In this document: positions 10,501 to 18,217 of the stretch, piece by piece
Position numbering within the stretch: position 1 is the stretch's first letter
Layout: each line of letters opens with the position of its first letter
Assembly: GCA_003223025.1 (NCBI GenBank)
Contig: QHXR01000006.1
Span: 228,681 to 292,680 of the forward strand
Reading direction: 5' to 3'
Length of the DNA stretch: 64,000 bases
Source of the DNA: Acidobacteriota bacterium
GTDB taxonomy: Bacteria; Acidobacteriota; Blastocatellia; Pyrinomonadales; Pyrinomonadaceae
Made by a program: the position numbers and the translations under genes
Notes under the pieces: model-generated
The model's input: the letters and a program-made list of their open reading frames with translations, nothing else
Told to the model about the DNA's origin: nothing
The model's database searches: none

Positions 10501-10554
10501 TATTCTCCGATAACGATTTCGAACCGTCGACGCCCGTTCTCTAATTACTGTCAT
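7543..10554 (-). CDS. Large exported surface protein: two P domains, BACON-like region, VCBS/FG-GAP repeats
   Basis: 1003 residues. An N-terminal membrane or signal segment (about residues 19-36) is followed by a MAM/jelly-roll-like region (about 47-235), two proprotein-convertase P domains (about 238-392 and 393-550, both with NFSHTxPDDVDxMLVAPNG), a BACON/Ig-like region (about 553-730, two copies of the CxFxxxxxxxxF pattern), and a C-terminal seven-unit VCBS/FG-GAP block (FDGDGRSDLSVFRPTGG-type units). The last block probably folds as a calcium-binding propeller. No catalytic domain is visible, so a role in adhesion or carbohydrate binding is likely but unproven. It diverges from the DUF1800 operon. 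Confidence 0.88.
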   Translation of the reverse strand: MTVIRERASTVRNRYRRIFLLSFSALLAVIFPLAWLRTAPAKSSDELAPQVVVFRETFDSVSTPALPAGWTTSRTGDIELFRTVSDVPDTPPNAIFTNDPNTAGLAELVSPSIPLENLPHKLIFRHFYQTDFEFDGCVLEMSINGGAFSDIVSAGGVFVTGGYDTPLVGGQLSGRNSWTGQQSGYITTEVNLPASTNGQTVRFRWRIGTDPMEAGTGWWIDEVQVTNRVSAVNANAITIPAVGAANPYPSEVTVTNHPGLVTDVQVNLVNFSHTSPDDVDLMLVAPNGKKVVLMSDVGGSTPVTNLNLFISDSAIASFPDSGAITSGTFRPTNFEPGDAFPAPGGAPSGARLSALNGGPADGTWQLLLVDDTGANAGTVSGGWKIFLTSSADAIGIPDVGAATPYSSDKLVVGMPGTVTKATVTLTNFSHTAPDDVDVMLVAPNGRRIVLMSDVGGNTEVGNLNLTFDDNAATALPDSAQLVSGTFKPTDFEPGDAFPVPAPQGALTGAALNAFYGSAPNGVWKLFAVDDTGANAGSIAGAWTINLTTSTTACAFTLTPSVQSFPITGGSGTFAINMPAGCSWSASTQSAFISIDSASSGTNSGTINFSVAPNFEGGRAGLIDISNGVAVRSFQVQQPSGCPFSVNQTELNFGPAGGSGNFGVTAGSLCTWQAVSNANWIQIVSPPQNGDGTVTINVQPNAGATSRSATVTIGSRVLTVNQAGASGRRFDFDGDGRSDLSVFRPTGGIWYFTHSGQPGAFTGYQFGLSTDKPAPADFDGDRKTDISVYRNGLWYVFQSQTATVRIASWGLADDAPLPGDYDGDGKADLAVYRPSGGIWYVLRSSDSGFQAVPFGLSTDKPVSGDFDGDGRLDFALFRVGPTLSEWAIQSSSSGQSSLQQFGSNGDIAVPADFDGDGRDNLAVFRPSNGTWYTSTDPATNYGAFRWGTAGDVPVAADYDGNGRADYAIFRQGVWYIMHAGTQIMRIESWGLNGDTAIPAVYTRQ

Positions 10555-10653
10555 GACTGTTTAAGACTAGCTTCGCGTGCAGAAACTCGAACGCAATTTA
10601 GATCAAGCATTGATATCAAACAAACATCGCTCGCGCTTCAAACCTTGATAAAT

Positions 10654-10675
10654 TTGAAAATGTATTGAAAATGTA
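10654..10675. repeat. Tandem 11-bp repeat in the divergent promoter region
   Basis: TTGAAAATGTA occurs twice in direct succession (10654-10664 and 10665-10675). One helical turn spacing on the same DNA face suggests binding sites for a regulator; this is inference. Confidence 0.45.
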
Positions 10676-10816
10676 GTCAACGAATTATTACCTTTTTTTT
10701 GAAATGGTCGCAAGAATATCCTCGGTCCAACTCCGAAATTGAATGGGTCCTCATGCGATTTGCGCGAACTTCTCCGATTCTTAGTACAATTCTGAAATGA
10801 TCCCGGAAGATTAAAG

Positions 10817-10834
10817 TTACTAAACGTTCAGTAA
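10817..10834. promoter_or_regulatory. Candidate operator, 18-bp near-perfect palindrome
   Basis: TTACTAAACGTTCAGTAA is symmetric except for one position per half. The shape resembles sites bound by TetR-family dimers. It lies 78 bases before the DUF1800 start and is the best regulatory candidate for that operon. Confidence 0.45.
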
Positions 10835-10911
10835 GTTAATTCGAGATAGCAACGATCGCGGTAATGTCCTGCCAGAGTGTTTTTCGTTGGATCAAAAGCT
10901 TGGAGACAGTA

Positions 10912-13110
10912 ATGATCAATGTGAACGATGTTTGTCGCCGACTCCGGTTCCTGATGCTTTGCGGCGTAACTTGCCTGCTCTGTCTGCTCGGTTCGCAGAG
11001 CGCAAGTGCATTGCCTGACGATGCTCCCGTCCTTATCAGCGAGTCGAACTCAACCCGGGCTTTGTTCACGGTCTCGACCGGGACGAAAACGAGATCAGCG
11101 ACGGTGATCCAACCCGGCCGCGATACTGTCGTCACGTTTTTCATAACGAATGTCGAGTTGCTAAAAGGCGAACGTGCAAACGCCTTCCGCGCCGATTTCG
11201 AAGACTCCGCTCATAATCGTTATCCGCTTCAGATCGTCTCGCTCGATGCATCGACCAGTTCGGTCTACGCATTAAGTGTGCGCCTTCCGGTGGAGCTCGG
11301 CAGTGTCGGCGACGTCCTCGTACGCGTAACGTGGCGCGGGATGTCGAGTAATCGCGTGCGTGCGTCAATTGGTTTTGAAGGCGGAAAGATCGAGGATGAT
11401 CCCGGCTCCGTGCCAACTCCGATGCCGACGGCAAACATTTCGCGGAAATCAAAAAGTGCCGAACGCGCCGATCTGCCGTGGACCGGAGATCGGGTGCGTT
11501 TCCTTGAGCAGGCTACGTTCGGTCCCAACGCCGCGCTTGAGATCCGTGTGCGTCGGATCGGTTACAGTACGTGGATCGAAGAGCAGATGGATGAGCAGAT
11601 CTATGAAAGCTATGTCTATCCGAATTATCCGTTCTTTCCGATAACGCCTTCTCCGACATGTGACGGGAACACACTTCCGCCGGACAGTCCGGCCACATGC
11701 TTCCGCGACAATTACACGATGTACCCGCTTCAGAATTGGTTTTATAAAGAAGCTCTCTACAACGACCGGCAGCAGCTTCGTCGGCGAGTGTCGTGGGCTT
11801 TGGGCCAGATCTTCGTAACGTCGGGACGCGTGAACAGTCAGCCGAGCCAGATGATGCCGTATATCCAGACTCTCGACCGAAATGCGTTCGGCAATTTTCG
11901 CCGCCTGCTGAAAGAGATGACATTGAATCCGGCGATGGGAACGTATCTCGATATGGCGATCAGCACGGCGCAGAATCCTAACGAGAATTACGCCCGCGAG
12001 ATCCTTCAGCTTTTCACTATCGGTCTCGATCTGCTGAATCAGGACGGAACTCCTGTCGTCGATGGACAAGGCAATCCGCTTCCGAGTTACAACCAAACGA
12101 CGATCAATAATTTTACGAAGATCTTTACCGGCTGGACCTATTGCAATCAAGGCTGTACAAGCTCCCAGCCCGGTGTGATCAACTACCGCGATCCGATGAT
12201 CCCGAATCCGGCAAATCACGACACGAGCTCGAAGACGCTGCTGAATTATTCCGGTGCAACTCCGGTGATTCCCGCCGGGCTAACGCCGGAGCAGGACCTG
12301 GAAGCAGCCTTAAATAACATTTTCTATCATCCGAATGTCGGGCCTTTCATCGGTAAGCTTCTGATCCAACAACTTGTGACGAGCAATCCGACGCCCGCTT
12401 ACGTCGGCCGCGTCGCAGCCGTTTTCAACAACAACGGTCGCGGCGATCGCGGCGATTTGAAAGCGGTCGTCCGCGCGATCCTTCTCGATCCGGAGGCGCG
12501 TGGCAACATCAAAACCGATCCGGTGTACGGCAAACTTCGGGAGCCGGTTTTATTTGTCACGAACGTGCTGCGACCTTTCAATCCGACGGCGAACAACAAC
12601 ATCGGCGTGCCGGCGAGCTGCAGCGGTTTGAGCGACGGTGCGATCAATGCGATCACGCAGCCGCTCGATCAGGATGTATTTAGTCCGCCGAGCGTGTTCA
12701 ATTACTACCCGATGGATTATGTAATTCCGAACACTCCGCTCGCCGGACCGGAGTTCGGAATATTTTCGACAGGCACGGCGCTGAAACGACCGAACTTTGT
12801 TAACCAGATGGGACCTCCGAATTCGTCCGGAGCTACCGGGATCCTCGCCGTAACGGGTGCGGCAAGCAACACGCCTTGCGGTACCCGGATCGATCTGACG
12901 CGTCTTGAAGCACTCGCCGCATCGGACTCGACCGGCGTCGCTCTCGTCGACACGCTCAATCGTGAAATGATGCACGGTGCTTTGAGTTCTCCGGTACGGA
13001 ACGAAGTTCTGAACGCGGTGCAGTCCGTGCAGTCGACGAATTCCGTCAAGCGTGCGAGGACGGCGTTTTACCTGATCGCCACGTTGTCGCAATACCAGGT
13101 GCAGAGATAG
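10912..13110 (+). CDS. DUF1800 family protein (secreted)
   Basis: 732 residues with a signal peptide (LMLCGVTCLLCLLGSQSASA). The DUF1800 body starts with DRVRFLEQATFGPN and includes WFYKEALYNDRQQLRRRVSWALGQIFV, ARELLQLFTIGL-like NYAREILQLFTIGL and FTGWTY, all family hallmarks. GGAG at 10902-10905 is six bases before ATG 10912, so this start is preferred to ATG 10864. DUF1800 genes are nearly always next to DUF1501 genes, as here; the pair is thought to be exported, but its reaction is unknown. The stop TAG (13108) is part of a heptad repeat. Confidence 0.93.
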   Translation: MINVNDVCRRLRFLMLCGVTCLLCLLGSQSASALPDDAPVLISESNSTRALFTVSTGTKTRSATVIQPGRDTVVTFFITNVELLKGERANAFRADFEDSAHNRYPLQIVSLDASTSSVYALSVRLPVELGSVGDVLVRVTWRGMSSNRVRASIGFEGGKIEDDPGSVPTPMPTANISRKSKSAERADLPWTGDRVRFLEQATFGPNAALEIRVRRIGYSTWIEEQMDEQIYESYVYPNYPFFPITPSPTCDGNTLPPDSPATCFRDNYTMYPLQNWFYKEALYNDRQQLRRRVSWALGQIFVTSGRVNSQPSQMMPYIQTLDRNAFGNFRRLLKEMTLNPAMGTYLDMAISTAQNPNENYAREILQLFTIGLDLLNQDGTPVVDGQGNPLPSYNQTTINNFTKIFTGWTYCNQGCTSSQPGVINYRDPMIPNPANHDTSSKTLLNYSGATPVIPAGLTPEQDLEAALNNIFYHPNVGPFIGKLLIQQLVTSNPTPAYVGRVAAVFNNNGRGDRGDLKAVVRAILLDPEARGNIKTDPVYGKLREPVLFVTNVLRPFNPTANNNIGVPASCSGLSDGAINAITQPLDQDVFSPPSVFNYYPMDYVIPNTPLAGPEFGIFSTGTALKRPNFVNQMGPPNSSGATGILAVTGAASNTPCGTRIDLTRLEALAASDSTGVALVDTLNREMMHGALSSPVRNEVLNAVQSVQSTNSVKRARTAFYLIATLSQYQVQR

Positions 13111-13167
13111 TTCGTAGTTCGTGATTTGCCACGGATCGACGAACCACGAACTACGAACCACGAACAA
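13108..13167. repeat. Heptad array with inverted arms (TAGTTCG ... CGAACCA)
   Basis: Period-7 units: TAGTTCG, TAGTTCG and a decayed TGATTTG on the left, then CGAACCA, CGAACTA, CGAACCA and CGAACAA (13140-13167). The arms are inverted copies and can form a hairpin. The first unit supplies the TAG stop of the DUF1800 gene. The array fills the whole spacer up to five bases before the DUF1501 ATG. Confidence 0.85.
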
Positions 13168-13171
13168 TTTT

Positions 13172-14584
13172 ATGAAAGAAGATAGACGTGAGTTTTTGAA
13201 GAAATCGTGCCGCGTGCTCAGCATGACCGCGATGGCGACTCAGATGCGCCACTTCGGTCTGATCAACGCACTTGCTCAAGAAAAAGCGGACACCGAGGGT
13301 GACGATGATTATAAGGCTCTGGTTTGCGTGTTCCTCGACGGCGGCAACGACGGCAATAATTCCGTGATCCCGAATTACGACGAAGGCTACGCTCAATATG
13401 CGACGGCCCGCCAAGCTCAGGGATTGGCGATCGCGCGGAATTCCTTACTTCCGATCACACCGGCGTCGATGGGCGGACAAGTTTGGGGACTGAATCCGAA
13501 CTTATCTGAGCTCCATTCGCTCTGGGGACTTGGGAAGATGGCGGTTGCATGCAACGTAGGATGTCTCGTCCAACCCCTGACGCGTGCGACGTATCAGGGC
13601 GGAGCTCCGCGACCGTATCAACTATTTTCTCATCCGGATCAGGCGGAACAATTTCGCACCGCCATTTCCAGTTATAAAGCGACGACCGGATGGGGAGGGC
13701 GGCTCGCGGATCACACCGGCTCGCTGAACATGAATCCCGCGATCCCGATGATCACGTCGATCGCGGGTGCGAATATTTTTAACAACGGCCTCAACACAAA
13801 ACCGCTGATAGTCGGCGCGTCGCCAACGCCGCTTAATCAGGTCCTCGCCTTGACCGGCTTTGGAACCGCGGCGGATGAGCTCGCGCGCAGGGCCGCGATG
13901 AGTAACTCGCTCGCACAGGATCTGGATTACGCGATCGTCCAGAACGCGAGTGCTATCACTCAACAGGCTCTAAACGTAAGTGCTCAGTTAAGCGTCGACC
14001 CGACACTAACGGTTACGTTCCCGACGACGACTTTGGGAAACCAGCTCCGCCAGGTGGCGAAACTGATCAAGGTAAGAACCCTGCTGAACATGAAACGCCA
14101 GATCTTTTTCGTTCAGCTCGGCGCGTTCGATCATCACAGCAGCCAGTTGAACAATCACGCGAGCCTCCTGCGGCAGGTCAGTCAAGCGATAAAGGCGTTC
14201 TACGATGAGACCGTCGCGCAGGGTGTTGCATCGAGCGTCACGACATTCACGATGTCAGACTTCAACCGCACATTTAATCCCGCAGGAAGCGGCAGCACCG
14301 TCGGCTCGGATCATGGATGGGGCGGTCCTTATTTTGTCGTGGGCGATTCTGTTCTCGGCGGAAATTTCTACGGCAGGCCGACGTCGAATGGCACGTTCGT
14401 TCCGACGATGGTGGTCAACACCGGTGACGACGCGGATATTCGCGGACGCTTCATTCCATCCGTTTCGGTCGAGCAGTACGCCGCCACTTTGGCGCGTTGG
14501 TATGGTCTCGCTGACGCCGACCTCTCGCTTGTCTTTCCGAACATCGGCAATTTCAACGGATCGAATTTAGGATTTATGATGTAA
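13172..14584 (+). CDS. DUF1501 family protein with Tat signal
   Basis: 470 residues. MKEDRREFLKKSCRVLSM is a twin-arginine signal. The body (VFLDGGNDGNNSVIPN; QLGAFDHHSSQLNNH; SDHGWGG) has the metal-binding Asp/His pattern of the alkaline-phosphatase-like DUF1501 fold. An upstream ATG at 13121 would add residues encoded by the heptad repeat and is rejected. It forms an operon with the DUF1800 gene; such pairs are frequent in Acidobacteriota, Planctomycetota and Verrucomicrobiota. The substrate is unknown. No Shine-Dalgarno sequence precedes the ATG. Confidence 0.93.
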   Translation: MKEDRREFLKKSCRVLSMTAMATQMRHFGLINALAQEKADTEGDDDYKALVCVFLDGGNDGNNSVIPNYDEGYAQYATARQAQGLAIARNSLLPITPASMGGQVWGLNPNLSELHSLWGLGKMAVACNVGCLVQPLTRATYQGGAPRPYQLFSHPDQAEQFRTAISSYKATTGWGGRLADHTGSLNMNPAIPMITSIAGANIFNNGLNTKPLIVGASPTPLNQVLALTGFGTAADELARRAAMSNSLAQDLDYAIVQNASAITQQALNVSAQLSVDPTLTVTFPTTTLGNQLRQVAKLIKVRTLLNMKRQIFFVQLGAFDHHSSQLNNHASLLRQVSQAIKAFYDETVAQGVASSVTTFTMSDFNRTFNPAGSGSTVGSDHGWGGPYFVVGDSVLGGNFYGRPTSNGTFVPTMVVNTGDDADIRGRFIPSVSVEQYAATLARWYGLADADLSLVFPNIGNFNGSNLGFMM

Positions 14585-14692
14585 CTCATCTTGTACCAAT
14601 TCGAAATAGTCTTGATTCAACTGCGCTCGAATTCATCTCCGTCAGTGAGCGTTGAAAACTCGGATCGTTAACCGGAAAAAAAGGAGTTCAAT

Positions 14693-15097
14693 ATGAGAAT
14701 TGCGATGATCATCGTTCGGACATTGATGGGATTGCTGTTTCTGTTTGCGTCTGTGTCGTTTTTCTTGATGATGATGGGCGTCGGTACACCGCCTGAAATC
14801 ACAGGTCCGATGAAGACGTTCAATGAGGGACTGGCCGCTTCGGGATATTTTTTCATCTTATTGAAGATCACCGAACTGGTCTGCGCACTACTGCTATTGA
14901 CGGGACGATTTGTTCCACTCGCACTCGTCATCCTTTCGCCGATCATCATAAATATTTTTCTACTGCATCTGACGCTCGGTCCGATGTCCGGCTTGATAAC
15001 TGCGATCTTTATCGTCGTAGCGGTTATCTTTCTCGCCTACTGCTATCGCGATGCATTTAAGCCGCTGCTGACTTCGAAATACACGCCGTCGACTTAA
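14693..15097 (+). CDS. DoxX-like membrane protein
   Basis: 134 residues with four membrane segments (about residues 5-25, 46-66, 72-95 and 100-122). The ITELVCALLLLTGRFVPLALVILSPIIINIFLLH stretch is the DoxX/DoxD signature region. AAAAAAGGAG lies seven bases before ATG 14693. DoxX-like proteins are linked to respiratory or thiol metabolism, but the role here is open. Confidence 0.82.
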   Translation: MRIAMIIVRTLMGLLFLFASVSFFLMMMGVGTPPEITGPMKTFNEGLAASGYFFILLKITELVCALLLLTGRFVPLALVILSPIIINIFLLHLTLGPMSGLITAIFIVVAVIFLAYCYRDAFKPLLTSKYTPST

Positions 15098-15149
15098 GAA
15101 TTAATTTATGCGAGTCTGACATTACGAAGATTCACATCACAAACTCAGT

Positions 15150-16607
15150 ATGGCCAGCGACACTGCAGTAATAGAAGCCATCGACGATCTTCCGCCGGTG
15201 CCGGAGAAAAAGGCTCCGCGATACGACCGCTCGATCATCGACGGTTCACTTAGTCGCGCTGTCTGGAAGATCGCCTGGCCGACGATGCTGACGAATGTCA
15301 TCGGCGGTCTTCAGGGAATGGTCGATCACGTCCTGGTCGGTAATCTTATCGGTGCGAAGGCGAATGCGGCGATCGGCGTGAGCATTCAACTCTGGATCGT
15401 CGTCATCGTTTTTATCTCATCGATCTTTATCGGGATGAGCGTCATGGTCGCTCGATTCGCCGGCGCGGGCCAGGAAGAAAAAGTAAACCGGACTGTCTAT
15501 CAAGCGTTCCTGACAGCGATCTTCATGTCATTCGGCATACTCGCTCCGGTCGGATACTTCGCCGCTCCTTATCTTCTCAATCTCGTAAACGCCGCGCCGG
15601 AAGTTCAGACGGAGGCACTTCCGTTTCTTCGAATCATGTATGCATTCAGCGGCGGGATGCTCGTCTTCTTCATGCTTGGCGGAGCATTGCGTTCCGCCGG
15701 CGATGCACGAACTCCGATGATCCTCGGAATCGCGATGACGGTTCTGAATCTTATATTGAACATCGTTCTGATCCGCGGACTCGGGCCGGTTCCGGCGTTC
15801 GGAACGATGGGATCTGCGATGGGAACGTGCATCGCATCGGGATCCGTTTCGCTCTATGCATTGTGGAAACTGTGGCACGGCGGCTGGGTCGTTTCATTTC
15901 CACGAGGAGGGAGTTACGCACCCGACTGGGGCGTCATAAAGAAACTATTTAAGTTCGGTTTGCCCGCCGGAATTCAAGGAATAGCGATGAATGTCGGCGG
16001 TGTGCTGATGCTTTTCTTCATCGGATCGCTTGCTCAGAGTGAGGCTGCCCAAGCGGTTTATGCCGTTTCGTACACTCAACTCTTCTCGCTCATCACATGG
16101 ACGTCGATGGGATTGATGGGAGCCGCCGCGTCGGTCGCAGGACAGAACCTGGGCGCCGGAAATCCGGATCGTGCGAAGGCCGCGGTTCATGCCGCCGCGA
16201 GATTCGGAATGCTTGGCGCGGCGTTCATCGGATTCTTTTTCTTCTTTTTTCCGGCACAACTTCTTGGGATCTTTGGTCTGGTCGATCCGACCGTTGTAGA
16301 GCTCGGTACCGGGTTGCTGCGCGTGCTCGCGTTCTCGGGAATTTTTATCTCGGTCGCGTTGACGTACACGGGTGGGCTTCAGGGAACCGGCGATACAAAG
16401 AGTCCGCTTTTCATCTCGATCATTTCACAAGTCGTAATTCCGCTCGGGATCTGTTTTGTTTTTCAACGAACCGGAACGCTCGAGCCGATCGAAGTTTGGA
16501 TCGCGATCCTCATCGGCCACATGACCCGCTGTGCACTGAGCGTAATCAGATTCAGTCAAGGAAAATGGCGCGGGATCAACGTCGATATCGAACGAACCGA
16601 AGCCTGA
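15150..16607 (+). CDS. MATE-family efflux transporter
   Basis: 485 residues with the expected twelve membrane segments in two homologous halves, after a 40-residue cytoplasmic N terminus. SRAVWKIAWPTMLTNVIGGLQGMVDHVLVG and MNVGGVLMLFFIGSL are the start regions of the two halves. MATE proteins export drugs or metabolites using sodium or proton gradients. The substrate cannot be read from the sequence. Confidence 0.93.
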   Translation: MASDTAVIEAIDDLPPVPEKKAPRYDRSIIDGSLSRAVWKIAWPTMLTNVIGGLQGMVDHVLVGNLIGAKANAAIGVSIQLWIVVIVFISSIFIGMSVMVARFAGAGQEEKVNRTVYQAFLTAIFMSFGILAPVGYFAAPYLLNLVNAAPEVQTEALPFLRIMYAFSGGMLVFFMLGGALRSAGDARTPMILGIAMTVLNLILNIVLIRGLGPVPAFGTMGSAMGTCIASGSVSLYALWKLWHGGWVVSFPRGGSYAPDWGVIKKLFKFGLPAGIQGIAMNVGGVLMLFFIGSLAQSEAAQAVYAVSYTQLFSLITWTSMGLMGAAASVAGQNLGAGNPDRAKAAVHAAARFGMLGAAFIGFFFFFFPAQLLGIFGLVDPTVVELGTGLLRVLAFSGIFISVALTYTGGLQGTGDTKSPLFISIISQVVIPLGICFVFQRTGTLEPIEVWIAILIGHMTRCALSVIRFSQGKWRGINVDIERTEA

Positions 16608-16732
16608 CGGAACAGCTCTTGCGCGCCATATCAGCCTAGGGTCGCAAATTCAGGCATTTACTTAATTCGAAGTTTCATTGTGTCTCGATAAGCGACATCG
16701 ATCGTCCAAAAGACGGACATAGGAGTATTCAT

Positions 16733-17146
16733 ATGGCGCAAGCAGCAAAGAAAACAAAGGAATCATTTTTTACAGGTACATTCAGCAGCTTTTCCGTCGA
16801 TGATATCGAGGAGGCGAGAGAGTTCTACGGTAAGACTCTCGGCGTCGACGTTTCGGACAATGAAGAAGGCGGGCTCGAGCTGAGTTTTCCGAACAGTGGT
16901 TCCGTATTCGTTTATCCAAAAGATGACCACGAAGCAGCGACTTTCACCGTGCTGAATTTCTTGGTCGATGACATTGACACGGCAGTCGACGACCTCGCGG
17001 GTAGAGGCATCGAGTTCGAGTCATACGATGGCGAGATGGAGACCGACGAGAAAGGAATTTTCCGCGGCGCCGATGACGACAACGGGCCGAATATCGCGTG
17101 GTTCAAAGATCCGGCGGGAAACTTCCTATCGGTGATTGAAAACTAA
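16733..17146 (+). CDS. VOC superfamily protein (glyoxalase-like)
   Basis: 137 residues. FSVDDIEEAREFYGKTLGVDVSDNEEGG begins the fold and NIAWFKDPAGNFLSVIEN, with its terminal Glu, closes it, as in metal-binding glyoxalase-type members. A GGAG box precedes ATG 16733. It is the first gene of a tight VOC-VOC-DUF2277 run. Confidence 0.88.
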   Translation: MAQAAKKTKESFFTGTFSSFSVDDIEEAREFYGKTLGVDVSDNEEGGLELSFPNSGSVFVYPKDDHEAATFTVLNFLVDDIDTAVDDLAGRGIEFESYDGEMETDEKGIFRGADDDNGPNIAWFKDPAGNFLSVIEN

Positions 17147-17149
17147 TTA

Positions 17150-17533
17150 ATGGGCCCGCAGCTTAATCACACGATCGCCTGGTGCACGGACAAGGTAAAG
17201 TCGGCTAACTTTTTGGCACACCTGCTTGGCCTTCCGGAACCCAGGCGATTTTTTCATTTTCTGGTTGTTGATCTTTCGAACGACGTCTCGATCGACTACT
17301 TCGAGACAACCGAGCATGTCGCGTTGCAGCATTTTGCATTTCTGGTCAGCGACGAGGAATTCGATTCGGCGTTCGCCCGCATCCAAGCTTTAGGAATCGA
17401 GATCTGGGCCGATCCGGCTCGTTCGAAACCGGGCGAGATCAATCATCACGACGGTGGTCGAGGCGTTTATTTCAAAGATCCCGACGGTCATCTTCTCGAG
17501 ATGATCACGAAACCATACGGTAGTGGCGAATAG
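17150..17533 (+). CDS. VOC superfamily protein (glyoxalase-like)
   Basis: 127 residues. Typical pattern HTIAWCTDKVKSANFLAHLLGL ... FEIRALGIE-like hinge ... GRGVYFKDPDGHLLEMITKPYG. The His/Glu metal ligands (HTIAW, HFAFLV, GHLLEMI) are present, so a metal-dependent lyase or dioxygenase-like activity is possible. It starts three bases after the previous gene and probably shares its message. Confidence 0.88.
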   Translation: MGPQLNHTIAWCTDKVKSANFLAHLLGLPEPRRFFHFLVVDLSNDVSIDYFETTEHVALQHFAFLVSDEEFDSAFARIQALGIEIWADPARSKPGEINHHDGGRGVYFKDPDGHLLEMITKPYGSGE

Positions 17534-17538
17534 ATTTT

Positions 17539-17805
17539 ATGTGTAGAAATATCAAGACGCTTCACAATTTTGAGCCGCCGGCGACACGGGAAGAAATTCT
17601 CGCGTCGTCACTCCAGTTCGTACGAAAGCTCAGTGGATTTTCGAAACCTTCGAAGGCGAATGAGGAGGTTTTCAATCGTGCCGTCGAGCAGGTGAATGAA
17701 GCCGCGACCGAGTTGATACGGTCGTTGGTGTCCAACGCGCCTCCGCGAGATCGTGAGATCGAAGCGGCGAAGGCGAAAGCGAGATCTGCAGAACGATACG
17801 CCTAG
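17539..17805 (+). CDS. DUF2277 family protein
   Basis: 88 residues. MCRNIKTLHNFEPPATREEILASSLQFVRKLSGF is the highly conserved DUF2277 opening; the rest is helical and charged. It follows the VOC gene by five bases in the same likely operon. No function is known for the family. Confidence 0.9.
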   Translation: MCRNIKTLHNFEPPATREEILASSLQFVRKLSGFSKPSKANEEVFNRAVEQVNEAATELIRSLVSNAPPRDREIEAAKAKARSAERYA

Positions 17806-17816
17806 CTGCGTCGAGG

Positions 17817-17994
17817 GCACCAAAGGTGCGTTGTAATTTAGCCAGGGGGTGAAGCCCCTGGTAGCGACGCCATAAGACGGAGCCGCAACGCGGCGAAGTA
17901 ATCGGACCATTTACTCCGCCGCGCTGCGGCTTTCTTATTTTTCCGGACTTCCAGGGCCGCTGGCCCTGGCTAAATTACATCGCACCTTTGGTGC
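17817..17994. repeat. Large two-level cruciform element
   Basis: Outer arms 17817-17846 and 17965-17994 (30 bases each, one mismatch) enclose a small AGGGG/CCCCT hairpin and a second inverted pair at 17881-17895 and 17917-17931 (AGCCGCAACGCGGCG type, one mismatch). The outer arm begins with its own mini-palindrome, GCACCAAAGGTGC. It follows the DUF2277 stop by 11 bases. This is a composite of several palindromes, not a simple terminator. Confidence 0.85.
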
Positions 17995-18172
17995 TGTCGT
18001 CCGCGTCGTGAATCTCCGCGTCACCCCTTCCGTGTGCCGCCGCGTCCCTATCATCATCCTCTTCCTCCGGATCATATTCCTCATACCCGTGAGCGTCATC
18101 GTAATAGTATTCGTGATCCTTCTGATCTTCTTCGACGGAGCCTTCCTTTTCCTGCTTCGGATTTTTCGGCAT
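17975..18172 (-). CDS. Hypothetical small acidic protein
   Basis: 65 residues, MPKNPKQEKEGSVEEDQKDH..., strongly acidic (EEEDDDRD) with a tyrosine cluster and no membrane segment. The last few codons and the stop lie inside the right arm of the repeat at 17817-17994, so the repeat has contributed the C terminus. It diverges from the acid phosphatase gene; a TATAAA-like box is visible upstream on the minus strand but no clear ribosome site. Low complexity makes it uncertain. Confidence 0.35.
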   Translation of the reverse strand: MPKNPKQEKEGSVEEDQKDHEYYYDDAHGYEEYDPEEEDDDRDAAAHGRGDAEIHDADDSTKGAM

Positions 18173-18217
18173 GGATAATTTATAATCGATTCGCTGAAAC
18201 CTCTCCAAATTGAATTT

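Larger units (their letters stand above)
10555..10911. other. Divergent intergenic regulatory region
   Basis: About 357 bases between the minus-strand surface-protein gene and the DUF1800 operon. It is A+T-rich compared with its neighbours and holds a tandem 11-bp repeat and an 18-bp near-palindrome (separate entries). No RNA gene is seen. Confidence 0.6.

Noticed and set aside
13121-13171. N-terminal extension of the DUF1501 protein
   Set aside because: The extra residues are encoded by the heptad repeat and would bury the Tat signal; MKEDRREFLKK is the proper start.
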